Shown in pieces: positions 26,602-34,550 of a stretch of 64,000 nucleotides of DNA (the first letter of the stretch is position 1; every line of letters starts with the position of its first letter). The DNA lies in contig JAFPZD010000083.1 in the NCBI GenBank assembly GCA_017417465.1, forward strand, positions 1 through 64,000, given 5' to 3'. This stretch comes from Prevotella sp. Lineage in GTDB: Bacteria; Bacteroidota; Bacteroidia; Bacteroidales; Bacteroidaceae. The notes beneath the pieces are model-generated. The model was not told the origin of the DNA. It ran no database searches and saw only the letters and a list, made by a program, of their open reading frames with translations. Made by a program: the position numbers and the translations under genes.

Positions 26602-27673
26602 GCAACGCCTACAATCGCTCGACCTCCTGCGCGGCCTCACCGTGGCAGGCATGATACTGGTGAACAACGGCTATGGCGAATCGTTCGAGATGCTGCGCCA
26701 CTCAAAGTGGAACGGCATGACGCCCTGCGACCTTGTGTTCCCCTTTTTCCTGTTCATCATGGGCATCTCGTGCTACCTGTCGTTGTCGAAGAACAACTTC
26801 ACGCCGACGAAGGCTGTCGTCTTGAAGGTGCTGAAGCGCACAGTGCTGCTCTTTGTCATCGGACTGTTCATCAACTGGTTCGAACTGGCGATGGAGGGCA
26901 GGCCCCTCGATTTCGCCCACCTGCGTCTGTGGGCAGTCATGCAACGTATTGCCCTGTGCTACGGTCTCGTTTCACTGTTTGCCCTGTTCTGCAACCACCG
27001 CTACACACTGCCCGTTGTGGCCCTGCTGCTCGGAGCCTATACCTTATTATTAATATATGGCAACGGCTACAGCGAGGATGCCGCGACGAACCTCCTGGCA
27101 CAGACCGACCTGCGACTTTTCGGCTACGACCACCTCTACCATAAGAGTCCCGTTGACCCAGAAGGCCTCCTGGGCACCATCTCGTCCACGGCACATGTGC
27201 TGATAGGTTTCTACTGTGGCTTGCTCATCAAGCGTCATAAGGAGCTGTCGCAGAAAGTCATCGCCCTGTTCACCGTCGCCACCGTATGCCTCATCGCCGG
27301 CTACCTGCTGACCTATGGACTGCCGCTTAACAAGCGCATCTGGAGTCCCAGCTACGCCCTTGTCACTTGTGGGCTGGGCGCCCTGCTACAGGCTTTCATC
27401 ATGCAAGTTGTCGACGGCAATGCCACCCGCCTTCCGAAGGGCTGGCTCCCCTTTAAAGTGTTTGGCGTCAATGCCCTTGCACTCTACGTCGGCAGCGAGC
27501 TGCTCGCCATCATCTTCGGCCATCTGGGCATCTCAACGTTTATCTACGACTGTCTGCATGCCGTCATCGCCCCACTGAAGTGGGCTTCGTTGGCCTACGC
27601 CCTGGTGTTCGTAGCCATCAACTTCGCACTGGGCTACTGGCTCTACCGCAGGAAGATCTTCATCAAGCTCTAA
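26591..27673 (+). CDS. HGSNAT-like multipass membrane acetyltransferase (DUF5009-type)
   Basis: Protein of 360 residues with about ten membrane segments. RHSKWNGMTPCDLVFPFFLF matches the human HGSNAT segment around its active histidine; H37 is the counterpart here. Human HGSNAT moves acetyl groups across the lysosomal membrane onto terminal glucosamine. The bacterial protein may acetylate glucosamine at the inner membrane (inference). The ATG at 26591 is preferred over a TTG directly before it. It overlaps the GH89 gene by 11 bases, so product of this enzyme may be substrate of the GH89 enzyme, as in heparan sulfate breakdown. It ends at a 22-bp repeat array. Confidence 0.88.
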   Translation: MENKQRLQSLDLLRGLTVAGMILVNNGYGESFEMLRHSKWNGMTPCDLVFPFFLFIMGISCYLSLSKNNFTPTKAVVLKVLKRTVLLFVIGLFINWFELAMEGRPLDFAHLRLWAVMQRIALCYGLVSLFALFCNHRYTLPVVALLLGAYTLLLIYGNGYSEDAATNLLAQTDLRLFGYDHLYHKSPVDPEGLLGTISSTAHVLIGFYCGLLIKRHKELSQKVIALFTVATVCLIAGYLLTYGLPLNKRIWSPSYALVTCGLGALLQAFIMQVVDGNATRLPKGWLPFKVFGVNALALYVGSELLAIIFGHLGISTFIYDCLHAVIAPLKWASLAYALVFVAINFALGYWLYRRKIFIKL

Positions 27674-27682
27674 TCGCGCCTG

Positions 27683-27770
27683 CTCCGAGAAGTCTGGCAG
27701 TCCGCTCCGAGCGGACTGCCAGTCTCCTCAGAGCAGACTGTCAGACTTCTCGGAGCGGACTGCCAGTCTC
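27683..27770. repeat. 22-bp tandem array (CTCCGAGCGGACTGCCAGT unit)
   Basis: CTCCGAG, CTCCGAG, CTCAGAG and CTCGGAG start at 27683, 27705, 27727 and 27749, a strict 22-base period. CAGTCCGCTCCGAGCGGACTG is a palindrome formed across units. It fills the gap between two convergent genes, so it can fold as a strong two-way terminator-like stem. Confidence 0.93.
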
Positions 27771-27774
27771 TGTG

Positions 27775-29712
27775 TCAGCTGCTCAAGGCTTGGACGTAGT
27801 TCCAAAGCTTGCGGTAGAAAGGATGGCGGGTGAGCGTTCGACGGTCGCCAAGGATGATGACCTTCATGCGGGCACGGGTGATGGCAACGTTCATGCGGCG
27901 CAAGTCACGCAAAAAGCCTATCTGGCCCTCCTCATTGCTACGCACGAGGGAGATGACGATGATGTCGCGCTCTTGCCCCTGAAAACCGTCGACGGTATTG
28001 ATGGTGATGTTTCGGCGGAAAGGCTTGAGGTACTCGTTCTGGCGCAACAAGTGGCGCAGTAGTTGCACCTGAGCCCGATAGGGCGAGATAATGCCCACAT
28101 CGAGACGCTCATCGGTGATGCGCTGCCGACCGATGAGTTCGAAGTAGGCCTGCAGGGCGAGCAGTGTCAGGCGTGCCTCGGTGGTATTGAGAATTGACAA
28201 TTGGGCATTCTGCGTTTCGGAATTGTTCTCATTCTCTCCCTCGCTCAATTTCCCAATTTCCCCCGTGTCAATCCACGTCATGGGCAGGTCAAGGTCGAGA
28301 ATGCTGCGATGTTGCACCTCAGGGGCAGCCACCATAAGGTTATGGTAGAACCAGTCGGAAGAGAAGCGCATGATGTCCTCATGCATGCGATACTGGGTGC
28401 GCAGCAGCGTCACCACCTCGGGCTTCTCGTTGGCGATGCGCTCCATGAGCGTCACGCCAAGTCCGCCTTTCAGGGCCTCGTAGCACTTCACCGTGGGCGG
28501 CAGCTGACAGTGGTCGCCGGCAAAGATGACACGTCCGGCGCGACGGATAGGAATCCAGCAGGCAGCCTCCAACGCCTGGGCACCCTCGTCGATGAAGAGC
28601 GTGCCAAACTTCATGCCATCCAACAGGCGGTTGGCTGAGCCGACAAGCGTCGAGGCGATGACATGGGCCTCGGTGAACAGCTGGGCGTTGATGCGTATCT
28701 CAAGCTCGGTGGCACGCTCTTTCAGACGTTCCATCTTCTGATGCCACGAATCGCCGCGCTTACGTTGTGAGCGTAGCTCACGGATAGCTTTGCGGATAGC
28801 CCACAGCTGTGGGTAGTCGGGATGTGCCTCAAAACGCCGCTCGTAGGTGAACGAGAGCATCTTGTCGTCGACGCGCGTGGGATTGCCTATACGCAGCACG
28901 CTGAGCCCACGGTCGACGAGCTTTTCGGAGATCCAGTCGACGGCCATATTGCTCTGGGCACATACCAGCACCTGCGGCTCACGGCGCAGCGTCTCGTAGA
29001 TGGCCTCGACGAGCGTCGTCGTCTTGCCCGTGCCTGGAGGGCCATGGACAATGGCGACGTCCTTAGCACGCAGCACATTGTTGACTGCATGCTCCTGCGC
29101 AGCATTAAGATACTGGAAGCCGATGTCAGGGAACGTGTAGGTCTCGGCTTTCTGGCGGGAGTAGAACAAGTCGCGCAGATAGCCCAGACGTCCCTTGGCA
29201 CGCATGGTGCGGTCGAGGGCCTCGAACATCAGCCGATAGGTGGTCTCGTCGAAGAAGAGCTGGACGCCCACTTGTCCCTCGGACGCCTGAAGGTCGACAA
29301 GCGGAGCTGCGTCGGGCACGGCGACCACCATGCGGTCACCATCGACGTAGCTAACGGTACCTGTGAAGAGAGGGGTTACGACAGGATGGTTGTTTGAGAG
29401 CGTCTGCCGAAAGAACTGCACAGGACGCCCAAACTCGAAGTTGTGGTCATCATCGTCGTCGCCATCTGCAGAGATGCGGAACACTTCAACGCAGAGCTGG
29501 TTGAGCGAGTTGTAGTAATTGCGACCGATGCGCAAGGGGAACCACGCATCTCCACGGGCCACGCGGCGCTCGACGCCCATGGCCTCGGCCATCTGCTGGT
29601 AGGCCTTCTTCTCTTCGTCGTACTCCATCTGCAGCAACATGCGCTGCCGTTGAAGCTCTAGTATCGGTGACGACTGGCCCTTTGCCATCGCCTTCTCCTC
29701 GTTTGCCGCCAC
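27775..29712 (-). CDS. UPF1/SMUBP2-like superfamily 1 helicase
   Basis: Protein of 645 residues. Walker A GPPGTGKT is at 224-231 and the DEAG-type Walker B (FIDEGAQ) near 376. GDHCQLPP, LLRTQYRMHEDI and the C-terminal TVDGFQGQERDIIVISLVRS and VAITRARMKVIILG complete the SF1B set. Likely a 5'-3' DNA or RNA helicase in the cytoplasm. Residues about 488-511 (EGENENNSETQNAQLSILN) look like an insert encoded by a degenerate heptamer tract (28195-28260), between motifs and probably in a surface loop. It is the last gene of a leftward run, starting eight bases after the DUF3108 stop codon. Confidence 0.9.
   Translation of the reverse strand: MAANEEKAMAKGQSSPILELQRQRMLLQMEYDEEKKAYQQMAEAMGVERRVARGDAWFPLRIGRNYYNSLNQLCVEVFRISADGDDDDDHNFEFGRPVQFFRQTLSNNHPVVTPLFTGTVSYVDGDRMVVAVPDAAPLVDLQASEGQVGVQLFFDETTYRLMFEALDRTMRAKGRLGYLRDLFYSRQKAETYTFPDIGFQYLNAAQEHAVNNVLRAKDVAIVHGPPGTGKTTTLVEAIYETLRREPQVLVCAQSNMAVDWISEKLVDRGLSVLRIGNPTRVDDKMLSFTYERRFEAHPDYPQLWAIRKAIRELRSQRKRGDSWHQKMERLKERATELEIRINAQLFTEAHVIASTLVGSANRLLDGMKFGTLFIDEGAQALEAACWIPIRRAGRVIFAGDHCQLPPTVKCYEALKGGLGVTLMERIANEKPEVVTLLRTQYRMHEDIMRFSSDWFYHNLMVAAPEVQHRSILDLDLPMTWIDTGEIGKLSEGENENNSETQNAQLSILNTTEARLTLLALQAYFELIGRQRITDERLDVGIISPYRAQVQLLRHLLRQNEYLKPFRRNITINTVDGFQGQERDIIVISLVRSNEEGQIGFLRDLRRMNVAITRARMKVIILGDRRTLTRHPFYRKLWNYVQALSS
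28195..28260. repeat. Degenerate heptamer tract inside the helicase gene
   Basis: GAATTGACAATTGGGCATTC and CAATTTCCCAATTTCC resemble the AATTCTC/AATTGAC tracts found between genes. They encode the Asn/Ser/Glu-rich segment. Confidence 0.65.
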
Positions 29713-29720
29713 ACCTTCTT

Positions 29721-30578
29721 TTACTTAATCTTCGAAGTCATTGGCGAGCGGACACCCTGATAGCCCGTCAGGTAAACCTTTGCCGAGCCGAAAGAGAGGA
29801 ACATATCGAGGCGGACGGGGATGTGGTTCTGGTCGTCGGTGACATAAAAGCGGATGAGCTCATGGTTCTTGCCATCCTCGTGCTCGATGAACGAGAAGAC
29901 CAGACAGCGGAACTTCTCCTTGGTGCCGTCAATCTTGAACGTCTCCTTGCCACGATACTTCAGCCACGAGTTCATTAGGTGGCGCGCATCGCTGATGGGC
30001 ATGGGGATGACGTCGCCCTTCTTCATCTGCGAGGCGTCGAAGTTACGGGCACGCAGGAAGATGCTCATCATGTCGTAGACGCAGTCCTGATACTCCTTCT
30101 CCTGCCAACGGTGCTCGCCGCGATGAGTGAGGCGGTGCATCTTCACATGGCAGTTGTTCTTCGGGTACGAATACCACAGCTCGTCGACGTAGTAGCGCTT
30201 GCCCTCACGTGCGCCCTTGCGGTGATAGAGCGGTGCGAGGTCCTTATAGCTACAGATGGAGAGCAGCGTGTCGCGCATCATGAAGACGCCATCGAGCTTC
30301 GAGTTGCCACCAGTGGTGAGAAACGTGCGGTAGACGGCCTGCCCGTCGTAAGTGCCGAGCGAGGTCTTCATCTGCGCCTTGCCGACCTTCACCCATACGA
30401 ACTGCCAATTGAAGTACAGGTCGTAGGTGAGGTTCTCGCCCGACTGGAACGCCGTGTTCTCGATGCCGCACTGCGACTGTGCACTGGCATGGCCGATTAA
30501 AAATGAAAAATGAAAAATGAAAAATGCTACCAGCACCGTCCATCTTAACACTTTGCCATTGACTCTATTCATATCCAT
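29721..30578 (-). CDS. DUF3108 secreted protein with a repeat-encoded signal peptide
   Basis: Protein of 285 residues. The DUF3108 segment begins at FQSGENLTYDLYFNWQFVWVKVG and runs to the end. The family is predicted periplasmic and of unknown function. The signal peptide core AFFIFHFSFLIGHASA is encoded by GAAAAAT heptamers read on the minus strand (30497-30527). The mature protein should start near QSQCGIENTAF. The gene lies between the Ig-like lipoprotein, 39 bases upstream, and the helicase. Starts at 30578 or 30572 are both possible. Confidence 0.85.
   Translation of the reverse strand: MDMNRVNGKVLRWTVLVAFFIFHFSFLIGHASAQSQCGIENTAFQSGENLTYDLYFNWQFVWVKVGKAQMKTSLGTYDGQAVYRTFLTTGGNSKLDGVFMMRDTLLSICSYKDLAPLYHRKGAREGKRYYVDELWYSYPKNNCHVKMHRLTHRGEHRWQEKEYQDCVYDMMSIFLRARNFDASQMKKGDVIPMPISDARHLMNSWLKYRGKETFKIDGTKEKFRCLVFSFIEHEDGKNHELIRFYVTDDQNHIPVRLDMFLSFGSAKVYLTGYQGVRSPMTSKIK
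30497..30527. repeat. AAAAATG heptamer tract encoding a signal peptide core
   Basis: About four perfect units of AAAAATG. On the coding strand they read CATTTTT and give the alternating Phe/Ile/His/Ser hydrophobic core of the DUF3108 protein. Confidence 0.92.
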
Positions 30579-30617
30579 ACGCTTTTTCGTTCTTAACTTA
30601 TCTATTTCGTCTGCCCG

Positions 30618-32654
30618 CTACAAGCTGACACCTTTGCCTTTAAGGTACTCGATGCCCATCTGCTTGGCGCGCTCCAGGTTACGGTTCTTCTGCTGACGCG
30701 CCTTCTCGGGTTTCTGCTTCGTGACGGCGGCAGGTTTCTGGCGGTAGCGTGGCGTTGTCGTCAGGTTCCACTTGCGGTTGACGTCCCACTTCTCCTTACA
30801 CTCCACCTCCTCGTTGAAGTAGTAGACCGGTTCGGCTTGCCGACCCTCGTCATAACAGCCCGTGTCCCACTCGCCATTACCATTCTGGTCAATATGTAGA
30901 CGTAAATAATAGGTAGAAGGTTTAAGATAGAAGAACACTGCACTGCCATCGGCCTCCATGACGCTCTCGCGCACCACCTTGTCGGACTTGTCGACAAGTG
31001 CCACACGCACGACGGCGACACTGTCGAGTGGCGGCAAGCCTGACAGCTCAACGGTGAGCGTACTGAACTTGTCGGCCTCGCTGACCTTCAGGCCCTGTTT
31101 GACGCGGGCATTCTCAAGGCCATAGATGGTACAAAAGGCTGCCGAGTCGATCTCGAGGCTATACTCCAGCCCCTCCTGCCAGTCGGCCTTCAAGGCGTAT
31201 TTACGGGCTGAGTGCTGCGTGAACTCATGGGGTGCATTGTACCACACGGAGTCGATCTGCACATAGAGGTGGACACCCGACGTGTCACAGCGCTGCAACG
31301 GCTGTGGTGTCTCGAACCACACGGTCTGCATGGGTTCCACCTGTCCCATCGGTGTCACCTTCACCTGCAACGGCTTGACGGGCATGATGCTGTCGTAGCG
31401 CTCCTCGCGCTTTTTCTTCTTCTCCTGCTCTTTCTTCCATTTCTCGTATTCTTTCTGCTCATCCTTCTTACGCTTCTCGTAGCCTACCTTGGGGAGGATC
31501 TCCATCGTGTCGGTATGCAGGAAGAGCGTGCCAAGACTGTCGCTCATGTAGTAGTTGGCCTCGAGGCGCAGCGTGTCCTGATTGACCAGCGTGGTGTCGC
31601 GAAGCCAGTAATAGACGGTGTCACGCTTCAGCGACGTCTCGACGACGAAGGCACTGTCGCTATCGAAGTTCAGCCCCCTCAGGCGTGGCACCTCCTCATG
31701 GCCGTAGCTGAAGAAGAAGCCGATCTTCTCTGGCTCCTGACGCTCGGTCTTTAGCAGGAAGCGGTCGGTCTGCGGCTCCTGGAAGCAGAGCAGCGTCACG
31801 TCGTCGGGCAGGAAGTGGGTGTAGCCCACACGGAGGATGTTCTCGATATGCAGCGTGTCGCGCCAGATGGTGTCCTGCCGCGTGTCGGGCTTCCACGAGG
31901 GCACGATAGAGTCTTCAGAGAAGCCTATCATCTCACTCTTCTGACCGAACACATAGTCGCCGTCGGCATCCTGAAGGGCAAAGATGCGGTAGCTGCCAGG
32001 GGCAACGCCCTTGATGGTGAAACGTCCGCTGGCGTTGGTTCGCGAGACGCGCATCATGGGCGTCGTATGGAACAGCGAGTCGTCGTAGCTCGCATAGTCG
32101 TAGAGGCCGACGAGGATGCCCTTGATGGGTTCAAGGTCAGCAGCGTTAAGACAGTAGCCACCGACCTCAAGCGTGTCGATATGGTCACCGGTAGAGAAGC
32201 TGAACGTATAGTTGCCCATGGGGTTGCCCTCGTTGTTGTCGGTGATGGCATCACTGAAGTCGACGGTGTAGGTGGTAGACTCCTTTAGCGAGTCTTTCAG
32301 CTCGACAATGATGCGGCGCCCGGCCGCCTTGATGTCGGCCTGCTCCAGCTGAGGTGGCGAGATGATGACCTTGTTCTGCGCATCCTCAATCTTGATAAAC
32401 TCGTTGAAGTTGATGGTCAGCTTCTGAGACTTGACGTTCACACCACGCTCGTCGGGCGAAGCGCTAACCACCCTCGGTGGAGTGTCGTCATACCATCCTC
32501 CGTCGGGGTTGCCCATACGGGCACAGGAAACAAGCAGCAAGATGAGTACAAAAAGCCCACCCAAGTCTCCCAAAAGGGAAGAATGTCTGACTATATGATT
32601 GAATTGCCTTTTCTTCATCTTCATGCTATCTAAGCTCCTTCGTAGGGTGCTCAT
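30618..32654 (-). CDS. Ig-like-domain lipoprotein
   Basis: Protein of 678 residues. A lipobox (LILLLVSC, then ARMGNPDGG) marks a lipoprotein, probably at the outer membrane. It is followed by an SbsA-type Ig-like domain (DTPPRVVSASPDERGVNVKSQ to YTFSFSTGD) and a carboxypeptidase-like fold (GYCLNAADLEPIKGILVGL). A charged stretch near 400-420 (KKDEQKEYEKWKKEQEKKKK) is a coiled-coil candidate. Function unknown. Its ATG overlaps the GH3 stop codon as ATGA, which favours 32654; internal ATGs at 32624 and 32618 are also possible. The part before the lipobox (HSSLLGDLGGLF) comes from a copy of the GC-rich palindrome. Confidence 0.85.
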   Translation of the reverse strand: MSTLRRSLDSMKMKKRQFNHIVRHSSLLGDLGGLFVLILLLVSCARMGNPDGGWYDDTPPRVVSASPDERGVNVKSQKLTINFNEFIKIEDAQNKVIISPPQLEQADIKAAGRRIIVELKDSLKESTTYTVDFSDAITDNNEGNPMGNYTFSFSTGDHIDTLEVGGYCLNAADLEPIKGILVGLYDYASYDDSLFHTTPMMRVSRTNASGRFTIKGVAPGSYRIFALQDADGDYVFGQKSEMIGFSEDSIVPSWKPDTRQDTIWRDTLHIENILRVGYTHFLPDDVTLLCFQEPQTDRFLLKTERQEPEKIGFFFSYGHEEVPRLRGLNFDSDSAFVVETSLKRDTVYYWLRDTTLVNQDTLRLEANYYMSDSLGTLFLHTDTMEILPKVGYEKRKKDEQKEYEKWKKEQEKKKKREERYDSIMPVKPLQVKVTPMGQVEPMQTVWFETPQPLQRCDTSGVHLYVQIDSVWYNAPHEFTQHSARKYALKADWQEGLEYSLEIDSAAFCTIYGLENARVKQGLKVSEADKFSTLTVELSGLPPLDSVAVVRVALVDKSDKVVRESVMEADGSAVFFYLKPSTYYLRLHIDQNGNGEWDTGCYDEGRQAEPVYYFNEEVECKEKWDVNRKWNLTTTPRYRQKPAAVTKQKPEKARQQKNRNLERAKQMGIEYLKGKGVSL
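32551..32590. repeat. GC-rich palindrome in the signal sequence of the Ig-like lipoprotein
   Basis: AAAAGCCCACCCAAGTCTCC followed by CAAAAGGGAAGAATGTCTGAC is a diverged copy of the repeat at 8439. It encodes the stretch immediately before the hydrophobic core of the signal sequence. Confidence 0.82.
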
Positions 32655-34240
32655 TGATTATTTAGCTGGAGCAGCTGCTCTATCGTTTCGCGACTATTGC
32701 TCAGGCGCGGCACCTTATGCTGGCCACCCAGATGCCCCTTGGTCTTCAGCCAGTCGTTGAAGAGGTTGGGACGCGCAACGATTATCTCTAAAGGTTGCAG
32801 TGTGATGTCCTTATGGCGTTTGGCCTCGTAGTCACTGTTGATCTCCTTCAGTTTCTGATCGAGCAGGCGGGCAAACAGCTGCAGGTCGGCAGGCGGTTGC
32901 GAGAACTCGATGAGCCACTGATGACGGCACTTGGCGTTACGGTCCATGAAGACAGGGGCCGCCGTATACTCCAGCACCTCGGCGCCTGTCTGCTTGCAGG
33001 CAAAACCAAGACCCTGCTCGGCATTGTCGACGATGAGTTCTTCGCCAAAGGCATTGATGAAGTGCTTGGTGCGCCCAGTGATGATGAACTTGTAAGGATT
33101 GACAGACGTGAACTGAATGGTGTCGCCAATCATATAGCGCCACAGGCCACACGACGTGGTGATAACCATGGCGTAGTTCTTGCCCGGCTCGACGGCCCAA
33201 AGGGGAATCAACCCACCCCCAGCTCCTCCCGTGGGGAGGGGTGTCTGGTTACTATTGACGGCGGAATTATCAGCGGCAGAACTACCCAAGTTCCCTTCTC
33301 TTGGAGAGTTGGGTTTTAACTCTTGGAATTCAAAGAACACGTCGTAGTCGACCATCAGCAGGAGCGACTTGTCGTTCGGATCGTCCTGAACGCCGAAAAA
33401 GCCCTCGCTGGCATTGTAGGTCTCCTCGTAATGCATCAGTGGCGATGTAATGAGATGCTCGTACTGCTCACGGTAGGGCGTGAAGGCCACACCGCCATGG
33501 AAGAACACCTCCAGATTAGGCCACACCTCCTCAAGATGGGTTTTCCCCGACAGTTCCATGACACGGTTCAATACGGAGAGCATCCACGAGGGCACGCCCG
33601 ACAGGTTGGTGACATTCTTCGTCATCGCTTCGCGGGCAATGCGGTCGCGCTTCACCTCGAAGTCAGCCAGAAGGGCTGTCTCCTTCTTGGGAATACGGAT
33701 TAAGTTTACCAGCGGATTGATGTTCTCAATGAGGATGGCGCTCAGGTCGCCAACGAGCGAGCCTGGCAGGTTATAGTTAGGGGCATGGCTACCACCGAGT
33801 ATCAGGCCCTTGCCATCGAACATCCGACTCTGAGGATTGTTACGCAGATAGATGGCTACCGCGTCGGTGCCCCCTCGGTAGTGGATGGACTTCAGGCCGT
33901 CGGCAGAGACAGGGATGAACTTCGACTTGTCATTGGTCGTACCGCTCGACTTGGCATACCATTTCACACGGCCAGGCCACAGCACATCACGCTCACCTCG
34001 CCGCATGCGGTCGATGTCAGCCTTCAATGCATCATAGTCGTTCAAAGGCACGCGCTGTACGAAGTCGTCATAAGAGCGCAGCGAATCAAAATGGTGGCTG
34101 CGGCCATACTCCGTCTGCCGCCCCTGGTTGATGAGGCGTGCCAACACCTGTCGCTGCAGCTCTTCCGAATCATTGGTGTAACGCTCTAACTGTCGCCAAC
34201 GGGATGCGAAGAGATTTCTTGTTAAGCTTGTTAAACCCAC
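32651..34240 (-). CDS. GH3 auxin-responsive-promoter family protein (acyl-adenylating fold)
   Basis: Protein of 529 residues. WYAKSSGTTNDKSKFIPVS is the ATP-binding loop and GLWRYMIGDTIQFT the adenylation motif of the plant-like GH3 family. Bacterial members probably join a carboxylic acid to an amine, but the substrate is unknown. Residues about 309-344 (from KPNSPREGNLGSS to TGGAGGG) have no counterpart in a normal GH3 chain, lie between FFEFQEL and IPLWAVEPGKNYAM, and are encoded by two GC-rich palindromes. It is the first gene of a leftward run and shares four bases with the lipoprotein gene. A -7 element (TAACTTTG, minus strand) is at 34276-34283. Confidence 0.9.
   Translation of the reverse strand: MGLTSLTRNLFASRWRQLERYTNDSEELQRQVLARLINQGRQTEYGRSHHFDSLRSYDDFVQRVPLNDYDALKADIDRMRRGERDVLWPGRVKWYAKSSGTTNDKSKFIPVSADGLKSIHYRGGTDAVAIYLRNNPQSRMFDGKGLILGGSHAPNYNLPGSLVGDLSAILIENINPLVNLIRIPKKETALLADFEVKRDRIAREAMTKNVTNLSGVPSWMLSVLNRVMELSGKTHLEEVWPNLEVFFHGGVAFTPYREQYEHLITSPLMHYEETYNASEGFFGVQDDPNDKSLLLMVDYDVFFEFQELKPNSPREGNLGSSAADNSAVNSNQTPLPTGGAGGGLIPLWAVEPGKNYAMVITTSCGLWRYMIGDTIQFTSVNPYKFIITGRTKHFINAFGEELIVDNAEQGLGFACKQTGAEVLEYTAAPVFMDRNAKCRHQWLIEFSQPPADLQLFARLLDQKLKEINSDYEAKRHKDITLQPLEIIVARPNLFNDWLKTKGHLGGQHKVPRLSNSRETIEQLLQLNNQ
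33205..33318. repeat. Two in-frame GC-rich palindromes inside the GH3 gene
   Basis: CAACCCACCCCCAGCTCCTC with GGGGAGGGGTGTCTGGTTAC (33208-33253), and CTACCCAAGTTCCCTTCTCT with GGAGAGTTGGGTTTTAACTC (about 33278-33320). They are separated by about 25 bases and encode roughly 35 residues. Confidence 0.8.
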
Positions 34241-34386
34241 GTCAGTTTACGGTTTACGTATTCACATTTGGCGTGCAAAGTTACGCCAAATCTTTGTAAT
34301 ATGGGCAACTTTCACGTTTTTTAGTACAACTTTACGCTTTAATTAACGCTATTATCTTTTGAGGAGTTGTGGAGGTGAGGAGGTGA

Positions 34387-34480
34387 GGAGGTAAAGTAGG
34401 ATACCTCTGCTGTTCTGAGATCCTGAGATTCATCAAATGAAGCGAATAGATGGGGAATGGGTCTATTCTACTTTACCTCC
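34387..34480. repeat. Inverted-repeat element with GGAGGTAAAGTAGAATA ends, copy B
   Basis: GGAGGTAAAGTAGGATA (34387-34403) and its near-complement at 34464-34480 enclose CCTCTGCTGTTCT...GATCCTG...GGTC, matching copy A in reverse. Flanks are GAGGTGAG and CTCCTCAA octamer tracts (to 34552) that reach the stop codon of the downstream wbqC-like gene. The stretch 34241-34550 holds no gene. Confidence 0.82.
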
Positions 34481-34550
34481 TCATCTCCTCATCTCCTCAA
34501 CTACTTTACCTCCACAACTCCTCAACTCCTCAACTCCTCAACTCCTTACC

